This document shows, piece by piece, positions 36,229-49,360 of a stretch of DNA of 64,000 nt. This stretch comes from Dendrocalamus latiflorus (lineage: Eukaryota > Streptophyta > Magnoliopsida > Poales > Poaceae). The stretch is from contig CM029664.1 of assembly GCA_017311315.1 (NCBI GenBank), positions 26,776,554 to 26,840,553 on the forward strand, read 5' to 3'. Numbering within the stretch: position 1 is the stretch's first letter; each line of letters starts with the position of its first letter. The position numbers and the translations under genes are program-made. The notes beneath the pieces were generated by a model, which searched no databases, had not been told where the DNA came from, and saw nothing but the letters and a program-made list of their open reading frames with translations.

Positions 36229-37638
36229 TGTTGGATAAGTCTTGTTTGTAGTCGTGTGCATGTGCGTGGTTGTAGTCGTGTGCGTGGTTGTAGTTGTGAA
36301 GGAAGAAGTCGGCTGATCGTGGGCGTCTACATCGACAACTTGATCATCACTAGTGGCAACGCCAGTGGGATCCATGAGTTCAAGGGAGAGATGAAGAGCC
36401 TATTTCGGATGAGCAATTTGGGGACGCTCTGGTACTACCTCGGCATCGAGGTGCACCAGACCCTGGACGGCACCAAACTGGGGCAATCCACCTACGCGCT
36501 AAAGGTTCTAGAGAAGGCTGGGCTGGTAGACTACAACCCCTACCAAACTCCAATGGAGGAATGACTCAAGCTCAGCAAATTGAGCTCATCCCCACTGGTC
36601 GCTGCTACCCTCTACCAGAGTCTGGTCGGAAGCCCCCGATACCTTGTCCACACCGACCGGACCTGGCCTACTCAGTAGGCTATGTCAGCTGTTTCATGGA
36701 GACGCCACACGAAGAGCACCTCGTCGCTTTCAAGTGCATACTGCGATATGTTGTAGGGACAAGAACATGGGGTGTCTTCTATGCAGCCGAGAAGAAGAAG
36801 AGCACATGACCATGTCTGCTAGGCTACAGCGACAGTTACATGGCCAAGGACGTTGATGATAGAAAGAGCACCTCGAGTGTTATCTTCTTCCTCGAAGACG
36901 GGCCATCACCTGGAAATCTCAGAAGCAAAAATATGGTGGCTCTGTCTTCCTGCGAGGTTGAGTATATCACCGCGACTTGCCAGGGCGTCTGGCTGGCATG
37001 ACTTCTGGCAGACACGCTCTATGTAGAATCCAATGCGCCGGTTCTAAGAGTGGACAACAAGTCCATAATCTTGCTGATCAAGAACCCAATGCATCACGAC
37101 CAAAGCAAGCACATTGACACGATGTTTCACTACATCCGGGAGTGTGCAGAGAAAGGCTAGATTCATGTCGAGTTCATCAGAATAGCAGACCAGCTCAGTG
37201 ACATCTTCACCAAGCCACTCAGGCGCATTAAGTTTCAAGAACTTCATTCCAAGATCGGGCTCATAGACATTGAGTAAGCACAGCAAGACTTAGGGGGTGT
37301 TTTGTTGGATAAGTCTTGTGTGTAGTCGTGTGTGTGTGCATGGTCGTAGTCATAGTCGTGTGCGTGGTCATAACCGAGTGCGTGGTCGTAGTCATAGTCG
37401 TCTGAGTCAGTTATGTTTAGCGCACGGACACGTCTTCTAGTCATGCGCAGTTCAGGTCATAGTGGCACCACGTACGGGTTGTTAGTTTGTGGCGCAAGTC
37501 TAGGAGGCCACTCAGGCCATGTTTTGTACATAGAGTTTTACAAATTTAGTAGTGCATGAGAGAAAACGCTACCACCTTACAGCACAAACCTAGTGTTCAT
37601 TGAGTTTGCGTGTGTTCATAGATTGGTGTTTTCCAACA
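36229..37638 (+). mobile_element. Internally deleted Ty1/copia element with an intact 3' LTR
   Basis: A 5' LTR stub (TGTTGGATAAGTCTTG at 36229) runs only about 70 bp and then jumps into the reverse transcriptase C-terminal part (VYIDNLIITSGN, LGTLWYYLGIEVHQ). RNase H remnants follow, with multiple stops including TGA at 36562-36564. A purine tract TTAGGGGGTG (37290-37299) precedes a complete 3' LTR. Putative 5-bp duplications CTGAT and CTGAG differ at one base. RT catalytic Asp pair is changed (YIDN), and gag, protease and integrase are missing. Confidence 0.8.
37303..37638 (+). repeat. 336-bp copia LTR
   Basis: It has TGTTGG...CCAACA ends and several GTAGTCGTGTGCGTGG repeats near its start. 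Confidence 0.8.
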
Positions 37639-38229
37639 CTGAGAAGGACGGGGAAGGGAGATCAAGCGGTGATTTCAAATTGGGGCGACGGCTCGTTCTC
37701 ATGTAAATGCGTATGAAGAAGGGAGAAACGACCGGGAATGGAGGGGTCTTGATGAGAGGGATTGAATGCTCTTGATTGCGTGAAGAATTGTGGAGGAAAA
37801 TCATGCGTTTTGAAAAGCTCAAGATAAGCACTAATGGAAGCTTGTGTGTTGGTTCGGGAAAGAGAGCACACGCCTGGAAGCAGAAAGAGAGGGGAGAGAA
37901 AAGAGGAAAAAGAAAAAGAAAAGAAAAGGAAGGAGAGGAAAAAGAAAAAGAGAAATGGGCCTAAAAAATGGGTTTTACCCAGAGAAATGAGTTGGGTGTT
38001 TTTCTAGATATTTTGAATTTTTGAGATTTGAATTTGGATTTTGGAATTTGGATGTTTGGAATTTGAGTGAGGGATTGGAAATTGAATTTCGAGATTTTCT
38101 TCCATTATTACACAAAAAATTCAAATAAAATCCAAACAAAATCCAAATATTTTTAAATAATTAATTTGTAATACTCAGGGAAAGGAAAGAAATACTCAAA
38201 ATTCTAATTTACACCTTGGAGAGAAAAAA
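37639..38229. other. Non-coding, purine-rich and AT-rich repeat debris
   Basis: A purine-rich tract at about 37880-37960 and GAATTTGGATTTTGGAATTT repeats at 38020-38100. Probably the continuation of the retroelement interrupted at 36229. No gene. Confidence 0.4.
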
Positions 38230-39270
38230 GATAATAATAAAAGGAATTGGCACGAGAGGAAGCCTAATGGTGATTTGAGAGAAAAGCTCAACAAGAAATA
38301 CGATTGGGATGATCATGGAAATTATAACTCAGCTAATTATGGAAATTATAAGTCAGCTAAGGGAAATGATAAGCTCAAGAATTTTAAGTGTCACAACTGT
38401 GATCAGTATGGGCATTTCAAAGCTGACTACAAGAAAAAGAAGATGCAGAATGAGCAAAAGAATCAAAACAATTAACCAGTCGAGCGTAAAGGAAATTCTT
38501 TACCTGATGGTATGTCTAATATTTTTGTATGCGCTAAATCTTTATTTACTAATATTTTTTCAAATATTGGGTTGTCAATTCTAGTGCTACATCTGATATT
38601 ACTAAAGATCATAAAGCTTTTTGCCATTCAACGATTGAGTATTTATTTCAGGAGATCAATTGCACAAATTCAAACTTTTGCTAGGTTATGAATTATTGAA
38701 GGCCCAGATTTCTTCGTCCGCTTTGTTGATAGTTGTGTGTTTCGATATGCTGATGGTTTACTCAATTTTGCTTCGTGAAAAATGTTTAGGTAAGACGGTT
38801 CTAGTCTTTCTTGTAATTTTTCTTCGCGAGAAATGTTTAGATAAGACAGTTCCGGTCTTTTTTGTTTAACATTAGTCCTATGGACTTTCAGCGTACAAGA
38901 TGTTCATCCTAATTTAATTGGAAGAGTTTATTGTATTTTTCGATTACTGGGGAAATTCAACTTAAGGTGGTGATTGTTGAAGTTTGATCTGAATTTGTAC
39001 CGTATTCATATAAGACACTACATCGCTTCATACCAGATGTGGCATGATCAGTACCAGGATCATGCACAAGCTATATCAGACGAGATATCAACCTGTAGAA
39101 ACCAATTCTGATTCGGTTCTCGTTGTGGGACTCGTTTTCCCTTGTCCTATAAAAAGAGCAAGAGCTTCATTGTAATACCTCCTCATAAAATTTCGCCTAA
39201 TGCATTTATGATTTTTCTTATAAAGGTTTTTATATTAAATTAGTGCCTTCCGTTCTCATGACCGTGTACT
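38230..39270 (+). mobile_element. Degraded copia remnant: gag knuckle, protease, 3' LTR start
   Basis: A gag zinc knuckle (CHNCDQYGHFKADY, about 38389-38430) has Tyr in place of the last cysteine. The protease motif at 38568 reads WVVNSSATSDIT, with Asn where the catalytic Asp belongs. Integrase and RT are absent. A tract CTTAAGGTGGTGA precedes an LTR-like start TGTTGAAGTTTG at 38975 with a TATA-like CTATAAAAAGAG (39149-39160). It is a dead, internally deleted copy. Confidence 0.65.
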
Positions 39271-39659
39271 TTTTTGCCATGCGTTTCGTAACAACTGCCT
39301 AATTAGACTACATAGCTAGCCCTAAAAATGATGTGCGTGGTTAGATCTAGATCCACAATTATACTACATGGTGCGACCTGAAAATGATGTGAATGGCCAG
39401 CACTAACATTGGCACGTTGCGGCAGAACACCGACAAGTTTCCGCTAGGACATCAAATGAAAATGGACAGTTCAACTCAAATGACTCGTGCTTTTGCCGTG
39501 CTTATCAAAACCAGCAGCAACCTTCGTTCCATTCCATCATGTACAGCGTGCAACTGTACTAATTTAAGGATAACGGCATCACGCTATTCAGAACAGGACA
39601 TCAAACGATCATTGTAAGGTTCTAAAAGTACTCGCGCCATAAGAGAATTGTGGCAAACC
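39271..39659. other. Short spacer and 3' UTR side of the GH27 gene
   Basis: No gene. Transposon debris ends less than 400 bp from the stop codon of the minus-strand glycosidase, so its 3' UTR must lie in or beside this spacer. Confidence 0.5.
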
Positions 39660-42600
39660 TCAACATATAATTTCAAAAACCATGGAACCATGTGAATTAA
39701 CCACTGCCGAGATCTCTTCCTTCACGACACCGAGTTTCCTCCCGCTCCAAACTTCAGTGCAGCTGCACAAGTGTTTTTTTACAAACGCTCTTCCGAGAAC
39801 CTTTTCCAGGTCTGATATTCTTGCGGTTATCTTCCTGTTCGTGGAATCAAGGTTGAAGAACGCGAGATAGATTTCTCCTGTACCATGGTAGACAAAACGT
39901 TAGCAACAAATATATTTCTCATGTTCTACCAAAGAAAGAATCTAAATGCCACAACCATCGCTTAGAAGCTGGAATGCGGGCATAGCTGAAGTCTGGAACA
40001 TTCAAAGTACAGTACTAGCAGATTACAAAATCTGCCTGACTGCTAAATCTTTCTTTCACAGTTTCGTCATTTTTGAAGATGTGTATTCAATATAGCAGTA
40101 ATGTAGTTAATAAACTATACAGGTAGCTGCAAACATTTCCAGCTTCAGAAAAAAGTAAAGGAGATAAGGAGAATGTCCAGGTTTTTCAAGGGCATGGGTT
40201 ACCACTTACCACCTTTTTTTTTCTGAGCCCATATATTAAAACTCTGTAACCATATATTTAAACTCGGTAATACTTCTTCCTTAAATTTTATATATCCATG
40301 TTATGGAAAAAGGACAAGAAGAGGTAATGCTAATGATATAATAGAAATAATTATTTAAATTTTAAAAAAGGGTTTTGTGGACCTTATAATATATTATACA
40401 AATACACAGATTATGCAAACAGATTTTGGTAAAAACAAAATTTCACAGAATTTCAGTAAAAAATCAAGTATTCAGTTTTAAACTTCACAGTTTCTACAGA
40501 TAATATTTTTGAGGAAAAAGTTTTCTACTGAGTTCAGATAATATTTATGAATATGCTACCTGGATGAAATAAGTTTTAAAACTGTGTTATCCATATTTCC
40601 TTCAAAACAAAAAATAACTAAATATTGTCACTCTGGTTATAATTTTATCAACCAAGAAAAGAAGGCATTGTCAAACTAGATTTATATCTTTCTGGTGGAT
40701 GTAAACAACACTGGGATAGTGAATTTGAGCTACCTAAAACACAGGACAGGAGTTAGAACCATTGCGAAGCAGTTTTTTCTTGCCCAGAAATACTAACCAA
40801 GGAAACACAAATGGTTTCCCCTCTGTTCAGTGATGTGCAACAAGGTTGGAAACCTTAAGATGTCAGGCAGATCCTAGAGGCCTTATCTATGAATAAAAGC
40901 ATCAAGTCAAGGTGGGAAGTAATCCTCCTATTGTGGAATATTTGGAAAAGGAGAAATGAAAACAATTTGGCAAGAATGCCCATGCTAGAGCTGCCTCTGA
41001 GGTGGAGACTTGGAGTCACAGGGCTGCTACATAATTAATGGGTGTACACTGTACACATTAACTTCAGGTCCCAAAACTACTTGATGTACGTACGCATACC
41101 GAAACTCTTGTCTGGTTTCTCTCCTTATTTCTTGAAACTACTAAAGCCTGTATTGTACATTCTCTATCTGAAATACATCTAAGTAGGCTGCTAAGGTTTC
41201 TGTCATCCAGTCTTGATGAGATTTACATGTTGTGCCGTTAGTTCGAAAAATAATGGTGAATCAATTAAGCATAGTCTTTTTATAGTTATGTAGGAAAATG
41301 GTTCCTCGTATCCCAATTTTAAAGCATTGAATTCATAAGACCTCTTTAGGATATATATAAGATAACTAACCTTTACTTCCAGTTGCTATCCATGCACGTG
41401 CTCCAGTAGTAGTACCTACTGCATAGAAAATTGTGTTGGCTATGTGATGATCTCGACTAACTCACAATAAATAAAAGGGAGGTGATGTCATGTGTACCTC
41501 CTTTCTTGCTGGATTCCACTGTGGCACATAATCTTGAATAGCTGCTCACAAGGTTTCCCTTCTCATTTAGCTCCCACATCTACAGTTATTGTTCATATGA
41601 TTAATCATGGCATGAATTCAATTACCAAGTAGGAAAAGTAACCATTTTGCTATAACTTGCTAAAGGACTACTAGGTAGAGTAAATGGCCTAGATATGTTC
41701 AAACAAATCAAGCAACTTCGTGTCTGACAGGATGGACAATGATGCTCCTATAGAAATTGAGCTCGAAGTAACCCATGTTGAACTAGTTGCTGTTTATTCA
41801 AACATGTAATTGTGATACAAGAGTAGTGATCTTCACGATATGCACTTGAGATACCGGTTGAACATTTTCAGTACAGAAACCCTACCACATACAGCCATAC
41901 ATGTTGGCCTATGGGAAAATCATGAGATCTCTGTTAAACATTTTCAGTAAAGAAGCCCAAAGCCTCGCCTTGCTACACCTACATGGTCAAGCATTCAAGC
42001 TGTACGGAAACCCCAAATGTGGTAACACAAAATCTAAGTGGTTTGGCAAATTATTTTGGAAAAACTGTGTAAGATTTGTACATGGTAATTATGGAGGATG
42101 TGGGACCAATACAGTCATATTAGCGCCATAATTATGTGATATATCAAGGTACATTACAAATTTGACTTCGCAATGGAAAATGCATTTTCATTGGTAGTTC
42201 ATTCAGATGCTGTAAAAAGAGCTCCCAGGACTCTAAAATGAATCCAAGCAATCCTAACAGAGAACAGTCTTAATTCAAAGATTTTTCAAATGCAGACTCA
42301 AGCTGTAGCAATTTTATTATTTCTTAGAAGAATCTTATTTGCCACTTACCTGCTTTGCATGCCACCTGCACCTGGAATACATCGGAAAGTTGATCTCTGA
42401 GGCAGTCCGCCGTTGACTAGATGACGCATCCAAACAAGCATCATCGATGTCTGTAATTGCCAGATGAAACTTTGTTTGGTAGTCCTTGTCCATGATAATA
42501 TCATCCCTAAAATGTACAAAATGTGATCATACAAATCATTAAGTGAGTAATTCTTGATTTATGAATTGGTTGGCGCTTACGATGCCAGAAGAGGTTTTGT

Positions 42601-45600
42601 TTTTCCCAGGCAAAATGACATGTTTTTGTAATTCTGTATCATGTAGTTCCTGCATATATGATCTGACTGCCCATCTTGTGAAAACCTATACCATCCATTA
42701 GCTTTGTCATCACTGCAAGCAGTGAGACCAAGAACCACGCCATCATTCTTTGTCAGGTGTACAAGGTATCGGGATGTCAAGCGACTAGAATGTTGCCCAT
42801 GTTTGGAAGTGCTTGCACCGTACACATAATGGAACTGGAAATATCCACAAGTCAGCTTACTATTCATTTATGCCTAAAAAATGTTCTAATGGGAAGCCTC
42901 AAATGTAGGTACCTCCATGTTATTTTTACTGTATTGGTTTATTTTCAATAATGTAGGATTGGTAATTATGCTTAATGTATTATTGTCAAGATGTCTCAAA
43001 TCTCCTCCATACATGAGAGGCGACTTAGCCATTGACCAAAGTGCCATCTGCAAGGTCGTGTCAACACAAAGCGTTTAGTGGATAGAGCACACTGAATATC
43101 AGACATGAAGTCTCTTAAGTGCAAACCTGTGCTTTCTGTTCATCAGATGTAAGCTTACATTGCCTATGAGGGCCCTGATTGACACCTGTATTAAAGGAAG
43201 AAAAATCCTATTCCAGTTATAACTAACTATCACTCGATGCAATCTGAGTATTTATTGATAAAGTTGCATACCTAATAATAGATATAAATATACAGCACTT
43301 GGCAAACATTTCAAGAAAAAACTTCTAGTAGATAACTTACATGTTATGTAGTTCGATAAATCAAGAACATATTAGTTGAGATTTTCCACATTCAGTATAT
43401 AGTTTGATATATGCGTATTCCAGAATCTGTTATTATGAAGTTTGTGATATGATTTCTCTTCCAAGTTGCAATTATTGAAAACTAGCAAACTGAGATATCC
43501 ATGTTCTGCAGTACTTATCTAATGGCATTAAATGTTCGATTTCCACAATATAAATGACGAGTGACAAAATTTGTCATGGCTCAAAATTGTTCAATAATTC
43601 ACCAGAAGGTCCAAATCATTACTCGCATCAGTAAGCCAGCCAAATGGAAGCATGTCCAAATCTGGCCAAGATCTTCCTCGTAATCCTGTGGCCCCAATCT
43701 TATTTGCAGCTGCGAAGGAACTGCATACAATTTGTAATGGGAAAAGAAGATAAACGTTGTTATTTATTAGACAATATATAAGATACAAGCTAAGGAATCA
43801 ATATAGAATATGTAATTATACACTACAAAAGAAAAGAAAAGAATGTCCACTCAATTTACCTTGACACAGAAAAATGTGAACTAACATCTTTCCAGTTGTC
43901 CCAATCATCTCCTGTTATCCTATACATGTTAACATGCTCACTAATGTTCTCAGCTAATGCTGGAGTCACTTCAGTTCCTGGTGAGATGGACAGGACGATT
44001 GGGCGGTGAAGCTCTTGCAGGAGCTGCAATATACAAATCAGCTGATTGCCTGATTCTGAAAGTGCATTAACTGTAAAGGAACTTGTGTAACTAATTCTAG
44101 GATGTGGGGCAATTTACCTCTGAAATAGTAATGATTTCTTTTGGGCTATAATCCGTGCCGAAGATACAATCAACCTTCACTGCAAACAAAACATAATGGT
44201 ACATATGAAACCATCTATTAAAATTTCAGTTTTAGCATCACATGAAAAGGGTCAACTACTCCTAATCTGGGAGCTTTCTCTGCTATCCTGAGTGTTAGAC
44301 ATGTAATCGTGGTATTGTCCCTAAGCCGCACGGCTCCCGCATATTGCCGGATTGGCAAAAAGTATAGAATTACAATCAGCATACCAAAATCAACACCCCA
44401 ATCAGCATACTGTCGGTAAAGAGATCTTAAGAAGGCCCGTCCAGCTCCAATATCTGTATTAACACTCATAAATCCATGTGGCATCCATGCACATGTTCTT
44501 TGGGTAAGACCTATATCGTGAGCTGTCCATTGCCGGCCATCCTCTACGTACGGCTTTCCCTGAAAAGGATCACAAGCTAAGAATAATAAACTGAAGTTCA
44601 TGACTTCCATTGCAGTTCAGTTCTTGTTGTAGTATTACAACTCCTTGATTTCAAAATTCATTTGTTAAATTTACATAAAAGTTCTAACTCTAAAGGAAAA
44701 CATAGCAACTAAATTCTTCGAAGCATCAGATGATGAAATACAGAAAATGTTTTATGAACAATGAAATACTATGATAAGGACAACATCATTTCACACACTG
44801 ATAATTTATAATGGAGCATATTAGTAATTTTCCTGTAATGATAAAATGTTTTGTCTGTAAGATTATTGTAGGACATTCTTCGTGAGTACATCTGAGATGG
44901 TGATGTAACTTTTAAACTCTATTCCGCTCTGAAATGAATGGGCAGAGTCTGCCATCTGTCTCAAAAAACTATTTTGGTAGAACATTGAAAAACCATTAAG
45001 GTTATCTCTACTGCTCCCCCTCCCAGATCCCATGAGGTTGTTCTACTTAACAGATCAATTTAAAAATTGCATCGGAGCATCAACAATTGCTTTCTGTGTA
45101 TACAGCATAATGTTAACAAGGATTGATAACAAAGTTGAGGCACTTTCAAAGGAAAAAGGAAAACATACCAACCCTCTCAATGTAAATACTAAATACATTA
45201 ATGAGAAGACAATTATGAAACAGCAGTAGTTGTCATCTAATAGCATTTCAAATAAGGAACAGTACCGTGTCTATGTCCAAGATGGGTGTGTTTGCATTAA
45301 CAGCCTGCGTACTTATTCCTTTCATTAAATGGATGCCGAATTTCAAGCCCATTTCATGAACCTTATTGGCAATTTGACTGAACCCTTTATCACCTCTAGA
45401 TGATGGAAATCTTTGAAGGTCTGGAAAAGGTCTACCCCATTCATCAATGTTGTCAAATCCATATGAATCTGTATATGCCCCATCAACATACTTCCGGTAC
45501 CAGAGGAAATCAATAACTGCATACTACCCATAGATATGAGATAGAGTATATAGTTAAATTGATGATCAGATTTATCTTTGTTCATATTTATTTTGCTATT

Positions 45601-47008
45601 AATATAGCCAATTAAAGCATTCTAAATGGTAACCTCATATCCGTGTGGAAGTAACTTTTCTGCTAAGATCTCTGCATTTTGCATATATGCATTTTCGTCA
45701 ACCGTCCATGAAAAGGAATCATAGGAATTCCACCCTCTTGGTGGTAACCCAGCAAGTTCATCATTTGCCTCGGAAGTGCCCCTGAAATGTAAAAGTACGA
45801 ACAGATGGAAATCATTTATATTTAGCTAAGAATGAGCTTGGTTATACAAGGATAAAATACTGGTGTTTAAAATAGAATTTAAAGTAGAATTGTTCCTTTG
45901 ACGGAGCTTAAATTGTACATTTTTACATTCACATATATTTTTTATTTTGGAATAAAACAGAAATGAATAGACAGAAACGGGAAAAAAAATTACAGAGCAA
46001 GCATAGCTGGTGAATCCATATGAATAAAAACTTCCAGAGAGTCACTGAAAAAAGGAAGGTTGAAGGCAAAAAAAAATTATGCAATATGCTAGAAATAATG
46101 TCAAACAATCAACAGCATAACCAAACACAAAGTTAAGTTTGATACAAACTAATCATCTAGGGCAACTGAGTACTAGATACACAATATCCTTCACAGAAGA
46201 AAAAACATTAACAAATTAGAGGTGCAGCCAACCTCCTTTCTTCTATCCAGAAATGTATAAAAAAAATTTGTCTGCTAGTCCGTTGATACTCTCTCAAAAT
46301 AAAACTGCAAGAGCTTGCAATAAACAAAGTGGCAATTCTGCTGCTGATTTGCAGCAGCGTAAAGATATTCTAGGGTCACTTATGATCGGTTCAGTTTTTA
46401 ATTTTTGGAAGTGTCAAGATGCACTACCCATTTTATTTTTTTTAAACACGGGGAGGGTGTTACTTGTTAAGTTGGGCATAAAAGTAAAATCTAGAAACAC
46501 AGTGGTTGGGAATGTTCTCCCATTTTTTTTTTCCTCAAAGAACGACTGTTCCGCCAAATTAACCCGCATTGTTCCGCCGAATTAACCCGCATCCTCACAC
46601 AGAAATTATAGATTTCAAGCAATTACTCTTACAACAACTCAACTGATTCGTCAATCAGGTAGCGAAATAAGACAACTCGCATCAATCAGTGCTAACCGAA
46701 GAACCAACTGAGACAAACAAACGTACTGAACTCTGGAACACCAAAGAGTGGCACCATATTCCAGACCTAACCCAAGAAATGGCTGCAACCCGAACAGGAA
46801 GCATTCATCTGAAAAGTACACTAGGGCGGTGGTCTCATCCGAAACAAAAAAAAATCACAAGAAATGGCATCGCTCTCATCCATCGAGGAATGGACGAAAG
46901 ATAGGAAAGAAGCGCTGACCGGAGGAAGAGGACGAAGAGGATGGCGGAGCAGAGGTGGTGACGACGCCATCGCGGCGGAGGAGAGGAGGCTGGAGCCCCC
47001 AGTCCCAT
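39660..47008 (-). CDS. GH27 alpha-galactosidase/beta-L-arabinopyranosidase-like protein, 15 exons
   Basis: Exons (minus): 47008-46920, 46044-45994, 45781-45634, 45523-45266, 44559-44385, 44179-44118, 44023-43860, 43720-43623, 43185-43127, 43047-42913, 42834-42581, 42506-42350, 41579-41498, 41418-41371, 39877-39660. All junctions are GT-AG, phases agree, and the 1998-nt frame gives 665 aa without a stop. After a basic N-terminus comes a hydrophobic signal-like run (LCSAILFVLFL), then RGWNSYDSF, FGIHLMKG, VKVDC (nucleophile Asp about residue 244), TGDDWDNW (acid/base Asp about 300), GPHRQC and WSMAKSPLM of clan GH-D. The length matches the plant APSE-type group (Arabidopsis At3g26380), which trims arabinopyranose or galactose from cell-wall arabinogalactan. 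YAVIDFLW (residue 97 on) has Phe where classic alpha-galactosidases have a second Asp. Start: the first ATG giving a signal peptide. Confidence 0.93.
40860..41200 (+). mobile_element. Possible LINE fragment in the last intron of the GH27 gene
   Basis: On the plus strand (antisense to the gene) a frame reads WEVILLLLWNIWKRRNENN. This resembles the WxIWxxRN segment near the C-terminus of plant non-LTR retrotransposon ORF2. It is followed by a CT-rich tail typical of their 3' ends. Short and unsupported elsewhere. Confidence 0.4.
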
Positions 47009-48149
47009 CCCCACCAAGCAGAGCAGAGCTGAGCTGAGAGGAGAGGCGTGGTGAGGAGGCGAGGCGAGCCGGCAGCAGTAATGATGAGCGAGGAAGTGGG
47101 AGTGTGTTGTTTGGGATCTGGGACCCGTCCGTCGTGGGGATGTCGTGTCGTGTCGTGTTTCGATCGTGCGATGCGTCAGACTCCCGAGGAAGCCAGTAGC
47201 GCGTCACGTGAAAGTCTGCGTGTGGAGAAACAGTGTAGTTTGTGTATGTGATGGAATCAAAAAGTAACAGTAAAAAAATAATTCTATAGTAGTACTCTAG
47301 ATTGTACAGAATATAATTTTAAATATATGTCATAAGTTATAACCGTAAGTCAGTATATGACCACAGTTTACCATCATGGTTTATGACTTACGACTACGTT
47401 CTCAACCACGGCTTATATGATCACAGATACGACCATACACATGACCACAACTTACGACCACAGCTTGCAACAAGCTAGCAGTTATTAAAAACTATTTTCC
47501 TGCACAACTATATTGTAGCAGGTTTTAAAAATTACATTTCCGTCTAATCTATAGAACTGCTATAGTATCACTTTTTTCAGTAGTGCTTTTCAATTTAATC
47601 GTAATACAGATCATACTGTGTGTACAACTGTGACACAATAAAATTTTTCCTGTGTGTGGGCTTCGGAGACGCGCACGCTCGGGTTGGGTCGCAGTCGAGC
47701 GCACGAGTGACGAGTGTCAGGGTAGCAAGGCCAGCACGTTTTGGTGCGTCGGTCATTGCTGCTGCGTCAGGAAAATCCACTGGCACGGTATCACCCCACG
47801 TAGAACGCAGGAGTTTTTCAAAAATCTCTACGCAAAATGAACTGCAAAATTCTCACGTTTCAAAAAGCTCTAGAAATTGGTTTGAATTGTTAGAATGCCA
47901 CCGTAAATCGTGAAGCAGCGTGTTAGTAGAATGCTAATGCGATATAAAATGCGTAGTTTTTTTTTCTCAATTCACCGACTATTTCCTAACGGAACGCACT
48001 ATGTGGATCGAAGTAACCTCAAGATAACAATGTGTACGATGATAAACTTTTCTACGGTCCATCACGACTATCAAGTATTACCACGTGTAACAAACTATTA
48101 AGGATCCCCGTTTCAAAAGCAAACTATTAATGATGCAATATATAAACTA
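47009..48149. other. 5' side of the GH27 gene and flanking DNA
   Basis: 47009-47210 is GC-rich and looks like 5' UTR and core promoter, with repeated CTCAGCTCTGCT near the ATG and a CACGTG G-box at 47205-47210. Beyond it, 47330-47470 repeats ACGACCACAGCTTA-like phrases. No other gene recognised up to about 48150. Confidence 0.45.
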
Positions 48150-49360
48150 GATCATTTATATCTTGTAGGCCTTGAGTGAATTAATTCGACACAATACTTC
48201 TCTCCATTGTAGAAAGGGTCCTTTTTAAACCTAGTGATTTGAAGGGCATCCAATAATTTTGCAGTGTCAAAAACGGGTGGGTCTGCATCTTTTATAGAAC
48301 TGAGTTTATTTGGCCTTGGACCATCTGATATTGGAATAATTTCGCCAATGAATTATCTGAAGAACAGTGTAATGTTATGACCAATAGCCGCAGAGGAGTA
48401 GTAAATAAATATACTAAAAATTTCTATTAAACATCAAGGAGATAATTAAATACTCACGTGTGGCACTAAAATTATTAAACTAACCATTAGGCATATACTT
48501 CGAATAATTGGTAAATAAAAGCCCATAAAATATCATAACCTAAGTTGCGAGGAATACATACCCTAAAGATAAATGTAATACACTAAATTCTTACACCAAA
48601 CTACAGGTCTAACCTGACTCATGAAATTTCCTTGATAAATATAAAAACAATAAAAGAAGTTATTAATAAAAAGATCGAGTCATCGTATTCCGCCATCAAC
48701 TATACCTAGCCATCTCCGAATACTAAACAGAAATAATCTCAAGAATATACCTTTATCATAACCCATCCTTGAACCCCATTTTGACATGTCTTCGCTACCA
48801 TTTCCCACTTCACTCCTCCCACTATGACTTCGACAATACTCCGCGCCCAATCAACCTTACCTCAAATCACCCATTCAACCATAATAAAAATTAATCAAGC
48901 TCAGTTGAATTTATTTGGATCTTTTAAGTTATTTGTATTTATTTGAATTTAGTTGTTTATCGCGTAATTAGAAGTGGAGTTCTGAAGATTCACTGGATCA
49001 AGTAAGACCCAGATCCAAACAAAGACGAAGACCAGCAACTCAAGCCCATCGAATGAGAAAGCTTTGAGTGAGCTTAAGACCGCGGTAAACCGCGCAAGGC
49101 GAGTCAATACTTTGATCATGTTGAACCTACATTTTCTATAAATTACTTTTGCATAAATTATCAAATTTCATGCTATTATTTTATATGCAAATACATGTTG
49201 AATTTAAGACTCTAGTTATATGACCAATGTTTAACTTGATTAATATTACACCTCATTTGGAACATTTGAATATGTGAACCTTGTCGCCCTAGCAAAATTA
49301 TAATAGTAACCTTTCGAAAATAAGTCTGTAATTATACACCATGCTTAGTATTACTTAGAT
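48150..49360. mobile_element. Diverged AT-rich LTR-retrotransposon remnant, copy B
   Basis: A partner of 31382-33300 in the same orientation. It ends directly at the start of the gypsy tail at about 49361, whereas copy A is separated from its gypsy tail by some 700 bp. Confidence 0.5.

Noticed and set aside
35851..36375. 174-codon minus-strand frame with Ser/Thr/His repeats
   Set aside because: It spans the boundary of the inserted copia LTR stub, so it cannot be an ancestral gene. The His/Thr repeat comes from LTR tandem repeats.
43591..43622. Extension of GH27 exon 8 to the later GT at 43611
   Set aside because: It would give the wrong phase for exon 9. The GTAATG donor at 43622 keeps the frame into the GPHRQC motif.
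46821..47207. 128-codon minus-strand frame over exon 1 of the GH27 gene
   Set aside because: It is in a different frame from exon 2. The frame starting at ATG 47008 has the correct phase with the donor at 46919 and a signal peptide.
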